A DNA stretch of 64,000 nt from Insolitispirillum peregrinum (GTDB taxonomy: Bacteria > Pseudomonadota > Alphaproteobacteria > Rhodospirillales > Rhodospirillaceae), in contig NZ_FTOA01000011.1 of the NCBI RefSeq assembly GCF_900156605.1, positions 22,582 through 86,581 of the forward strand, given 5' to 3'. The position numbers and the translations under genes were made by a program. Under the pieces are notes generated by a model. The model was not told the origin of the DNA. It was given only the letters and a program-made list of their open reading frames with translations, and did no database searches. Shown one piece after another: positions 62,240-64,000 of the stretch (position 1 is its first letter; the number at the start of each line of letters is the position of its first letter).

Positions 62240-63350
62240 GGTGAGGCTTGGGCGCAGAGACCGCAGACAGGCGCAAAATGGCCGCCGGAATGGCCGACAG
62301 GGGCAGGCTTTCGTCAACGGCCCCCAGCTTCACGGCCTCTTTCGGCATTCCGTAAACGATACAAGAGCTTTCATCTTCAGCGATGGTATAGGCACCCGCC
62401 TCCCGCATTTCCAGCAAGCCACGGGCTCCGTCATCGCCCATCCCGGTCAACAGCACTCCGAGTGCATTTCCTCCAGCGCAACGGGATGCAGACCGAAACA
62501 GTACATCAACCGAAGGGCGATGGCGACTCACCAGTGGCCCTTCACGGACCTCAACCGAGTAACGAGCCCCATTCCGTTGCAACAGGGTATGGCGATTGCC
62601 GGGCGCAATCAATGCCTGTCCCCGCAGCACCGGATCGCCATTGGCAGCTTCCTTGACCTTGATGGTACACAGACTGTTCAGACGCTCCGCAAAAGCGCGG
62701 GTAAAGTTTTCCGGCATGTGCTGGACGATGACGATGCCGGGACAGTCGGCAGGCAGAGCCTCCAGCAGCATGCGCAACGCTTCGGTGCCTCCCGTCGAAG
62801 CACCGATACACACCACCGTATCGGTTGTCACCTGTACCCGCACAGGGCCCAATGTCGGAGGCAGAACCGCATCAGCAGTCAGCTTTTGTGTCGGGACCAT
62901 TTGCCGCACGCGCTTTAACCGCTGCACATCGATCTGGGCTGCGGCCTTGACCGTCTCCCGGATGGCAATGCGGGAGTCCAGCAGAAACTGTCTGGTTCCG
63001 ATCTCGGGTCTGGCAATCACATCCACCGCCCCGGCCTCGATGGCCTGCAGGGCTGCCCCACTGCCATGCTCGACCAGTGATGAACAGATGACCACCGGTA
63101 AAGGGTGCTGTTCCATCAGCTTGCCGAGAAACGTCAGCCCATCCATCCGGGGCATTTCCAGATCAAGCGTCACCACATCGGGAACATCGGTCTGCATCCG
63201 ACGAGCCGCTACATAAGGGTCACTGGCGGTACCAATCACCTCGATGTCAGGGTCCTCGTCCAGCAACGCCGCCATTGTTTCCCGCACCGAAGCAGAATCG
63301 TCGATGATCAGAACCTTGATGCGGCGGGATCCCCGGGATGTGGCAGGCAT
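62232..63350 (-). CDS. cheB: CheB chemotaxis methylesterase/glutaminase
   Basis: Response regulator that removes methyl groups from chemoreceptors. 372 residues: receiver domain with IIDDSASVR and phospho-acceptor Asp63 in [10 protein letters not shown], a linker, then the catalytic domain with Ser185 in [11 protein letters not shown], His211 in VQHMPENFT and Asp in [10 protein letters not shown]. The start is ATG 63350 ([10 protein letters not shown]), matching the usual distance to the receiver; upstream in-frame residues are in a Cys/Val-rich stretch without similarity. It precedes cheD. Confidence 0.95.
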   Translation of the reverse strand: MPATSRGSRRIKVLIIDDSASVRETMAALLDEDPDIEVIGTASDPYVAARRMQTDVPDVVTLDLEMPRMDGLTFLGKLMEQHPLPVVICSSLVEHGSGAALQAIEAGAVDVIARPEIGTRQFLLDSRIAIRETVKAAAQIDVQRLKRVRQMVPTQKLTADAVLPPTLGPVRVQVTTDTVVCIGASTGGTEALRMLLEALPADCPGIVIVQHMPENFTRAFAERLNSLCTIKVKEAANGDPVLRGQALIAPGNRHTLLQRNGARYSVEVREGPLVSRHRPSVDVLFRSASRCAGGNALGVLLTGMGDDGARGLLEMREAGAYTIAEDESSCIVYGMPKEAVKLGAVDESLPLSAIPAAILRLSAVSAPKPHHG

Positions 63351-63490
63351 TGTTATCCTCAACAGTGACACGCGAACACAGACTGCCGGCGCAACGGACC
63401 CCACCGGGAACGAAATGAGATGTTGACACAACGCCTCAAGAACACGGTGTTGTGTCTCCTGACGAGAGCATTGTGCGTTAAATATGACGC

Positions 63491-63690
63491 CACAGTACAC
63501 GACAAAAAGGAAACAGGATCATGGAGCCGCTGCTCCATGCCTCGCCGGGGCCTTAAGGCCCTGGACCTCATTCATTTGATATTGAAAGAAAAAATTGGGG
63601 TTCGGGGCCGGAGGCCCATGTTGAAGTTCGGGGCCGGAGGCCCATGTTGAAGTTCGGGGCCGGAGGCCCCGGGCAATTCAGGCGGCAGCC
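63491..63690. repeat. Dispersed repeat family C with internal triplication
   Basis: Left end CACAGTACACGACA at 63491, then ATGGAGCCGCTGCTCCATGC and the GGGGCC/GGCCCC hairpins. The unit TTCGGGGCCGGAGGCCCATG plus TTGAAG is present three times (63600-63672), and the usual right end is missing. It lies between cheW and cheB and may affect transcription between them. Confidence 0.8.
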
Positions 63691-63712
63691 TGCGCTTTTC
63701 CCACCAATCGTT

Positions 63713-63805
63713 AGAGCGTGTTCACACTGAGCGAAAACGCTCTCTGTTTTTAGGGCCGCATTTTCCGGGCCGCTGACCGGAGACGGTCAACTTGAAAATA
63801 CTCTA
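63713..63805. repeat. Dispersed repeat family A, copy at the end of cheW
   Basis: AGAGCGTGTTCACACTGAGC, GAAAACGCTCT, GCCGCATTTTCCGGGC, GACCGGAGACGGTC and GAAAATACTCTA, the last three bases being the complement of the cheW stop. Confidence 0.85.
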
Positions 63806-64000
63806 ATGCTCACCGCGCTGCAGCAAGGCTGCCGGCAGGTCATCGGCATCAAACAGGCTGTTGACGTCCAGCACGATCACCAGCGCCCCGTTCCGCCGCC
63901 CCAGCCCGATCACCGCCTGCGATTGCCATGCCATGCCGATATCGGGCGGTGGCTCAACGTTGGTCTGGTCCAGCGCCGTCACCTCGAACACCCGATCGGC
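63803..64000 (-). CDS. cheW: CheW, C-terminal part (runs off the window)
   Basis: The last 65 codons of a CheW-like coupling protein: ADRVFEVTALDQTNVEPPPDI, then QAVIGLGRRNGALVIVLDVNSLF. This matches the second SH3-like subdomain of CheW (VxEV...PPP...I-x-G-x-x-R...LDVxxL). It could equally be the C-terminal domain of a CheV or CheA fusion; the rest lies outside. It is on the same strand as cheB, 450 bp upstream, with two dispersed repeats between. Confidence 0.8.
   Translation of the reverse strand, partial: ADRVFEVTALDQTNVEPPPDIGMAWQSQAVIGLGRRNGALVIVLDVNSLFDADDLPAALLQRGEH

Noticed and set aside
61361..63216. Several rightward open frames opposite cheB, cheD and the MCP-like gene
   Set aside because: Antisense shadows in G+C-rich DNA; the leftward frames carry all catalytic motifs.
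806..63805. Treating the dispersed elements as insertion sequences
   Set aside because: They are 90-290 bp with no coding capacity and no transposase in the window; MITE-like or REP-like repeat is the most that can be said.

Overview
This is a G+C-rich chromosomal window from an alphaproteobacterium, most likely of the Rhodospirillales type. That reading rests on gene content: adjacent clpS and clpA, a phasin, a homoserine acyltransferase of the MetA family, a cheB-cheD chemotaxis cluster, octaprenyl diphosphate synthase beside a TrmN6-like methyltransferase, and cbiD. No 16S gene is present, so the genus is an inference that the sequence does not settle. The window is chromosomal in character: there is no transposase, integrase or phage gene, but at least three families of short, hairpin-rich, MITE-like intergenic repeats are scattered through it.

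Layout. Positions 1-800 hold a divergent regulator (partial, probably MocR type) and a LysE exporter. Positions 900-12,200 form an exopolysaccharide locus: OPX lipoprotein, sugar epimerase, Tat-exported beta-helix protein, a WecG-type glycosyltransferase fused to a degenerate methyltransferase, flippase, outer-membrane barrel protein and a BY-kinase copolymerase. Then come a PP2A-like phosphatase, clpA/clpS, a phasin, a large PAS-HisKA-PAS-PAS-GGDEF-EAL protein, an RluE-type pseudouridine synthase, a DUF2007-methyltransferase fusion, ispB, tRNA-Pro and metA. In front of metA lies a compact leader that folds like a SAM riboswitch. Positions 27,900-31,950 hold a GntR-controlled set: class-III aminotransferase, APH-fold kinase and 2-hydroxyacid dehydrogenase.

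The most striking region is 32,017-43,164. A single gene of about 9.1 kb encodes a 3,037-residue protein made almost entirely of about 378 in-phase octapeptides (consensus L-T/S-x-T-Q-I/L-x-A/G). It lies 30 bp upstream of, and on the same strand as, a TPR/GT41 (SPINDLY/O-GlcNAc-transferase-like) protein glycosyltransferase. With well over 1,000 Ser/Thr in the repeats, I infer an enzyme-substrate pair: a dedicated O-glycosylation system for a giant repeat protein.

From 43,900 to 64,000 follow TrkH, several small envelope and hypothetical proteins, a TetR regulator, a D-alanyl-D-alanine carboxypeptidase with a SPOR domain, an SMR transporter, a DUF455 protein, an L,D-transpeptidase, a large hybrid-like sensor kinase, cbiD, three identical tRNA-Asp genes each with its own terminator, a DUF454 membrane protein, and a chemotaxis operon (partial cheW, cheB, cheD and a soluble MCP-like protein).

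A recurrent curiosity is that the terminal TAGAGC of the dispersed repeats supplies or abuts the stop codon of at least six genes, and one repeat copy encodes the apparent N-terminus of another. Many start codons were moved inward from the longest open frame where a Shine-Dalgarno sequence, signal peptide or family alignment argued for it; the reason is given in each entry.
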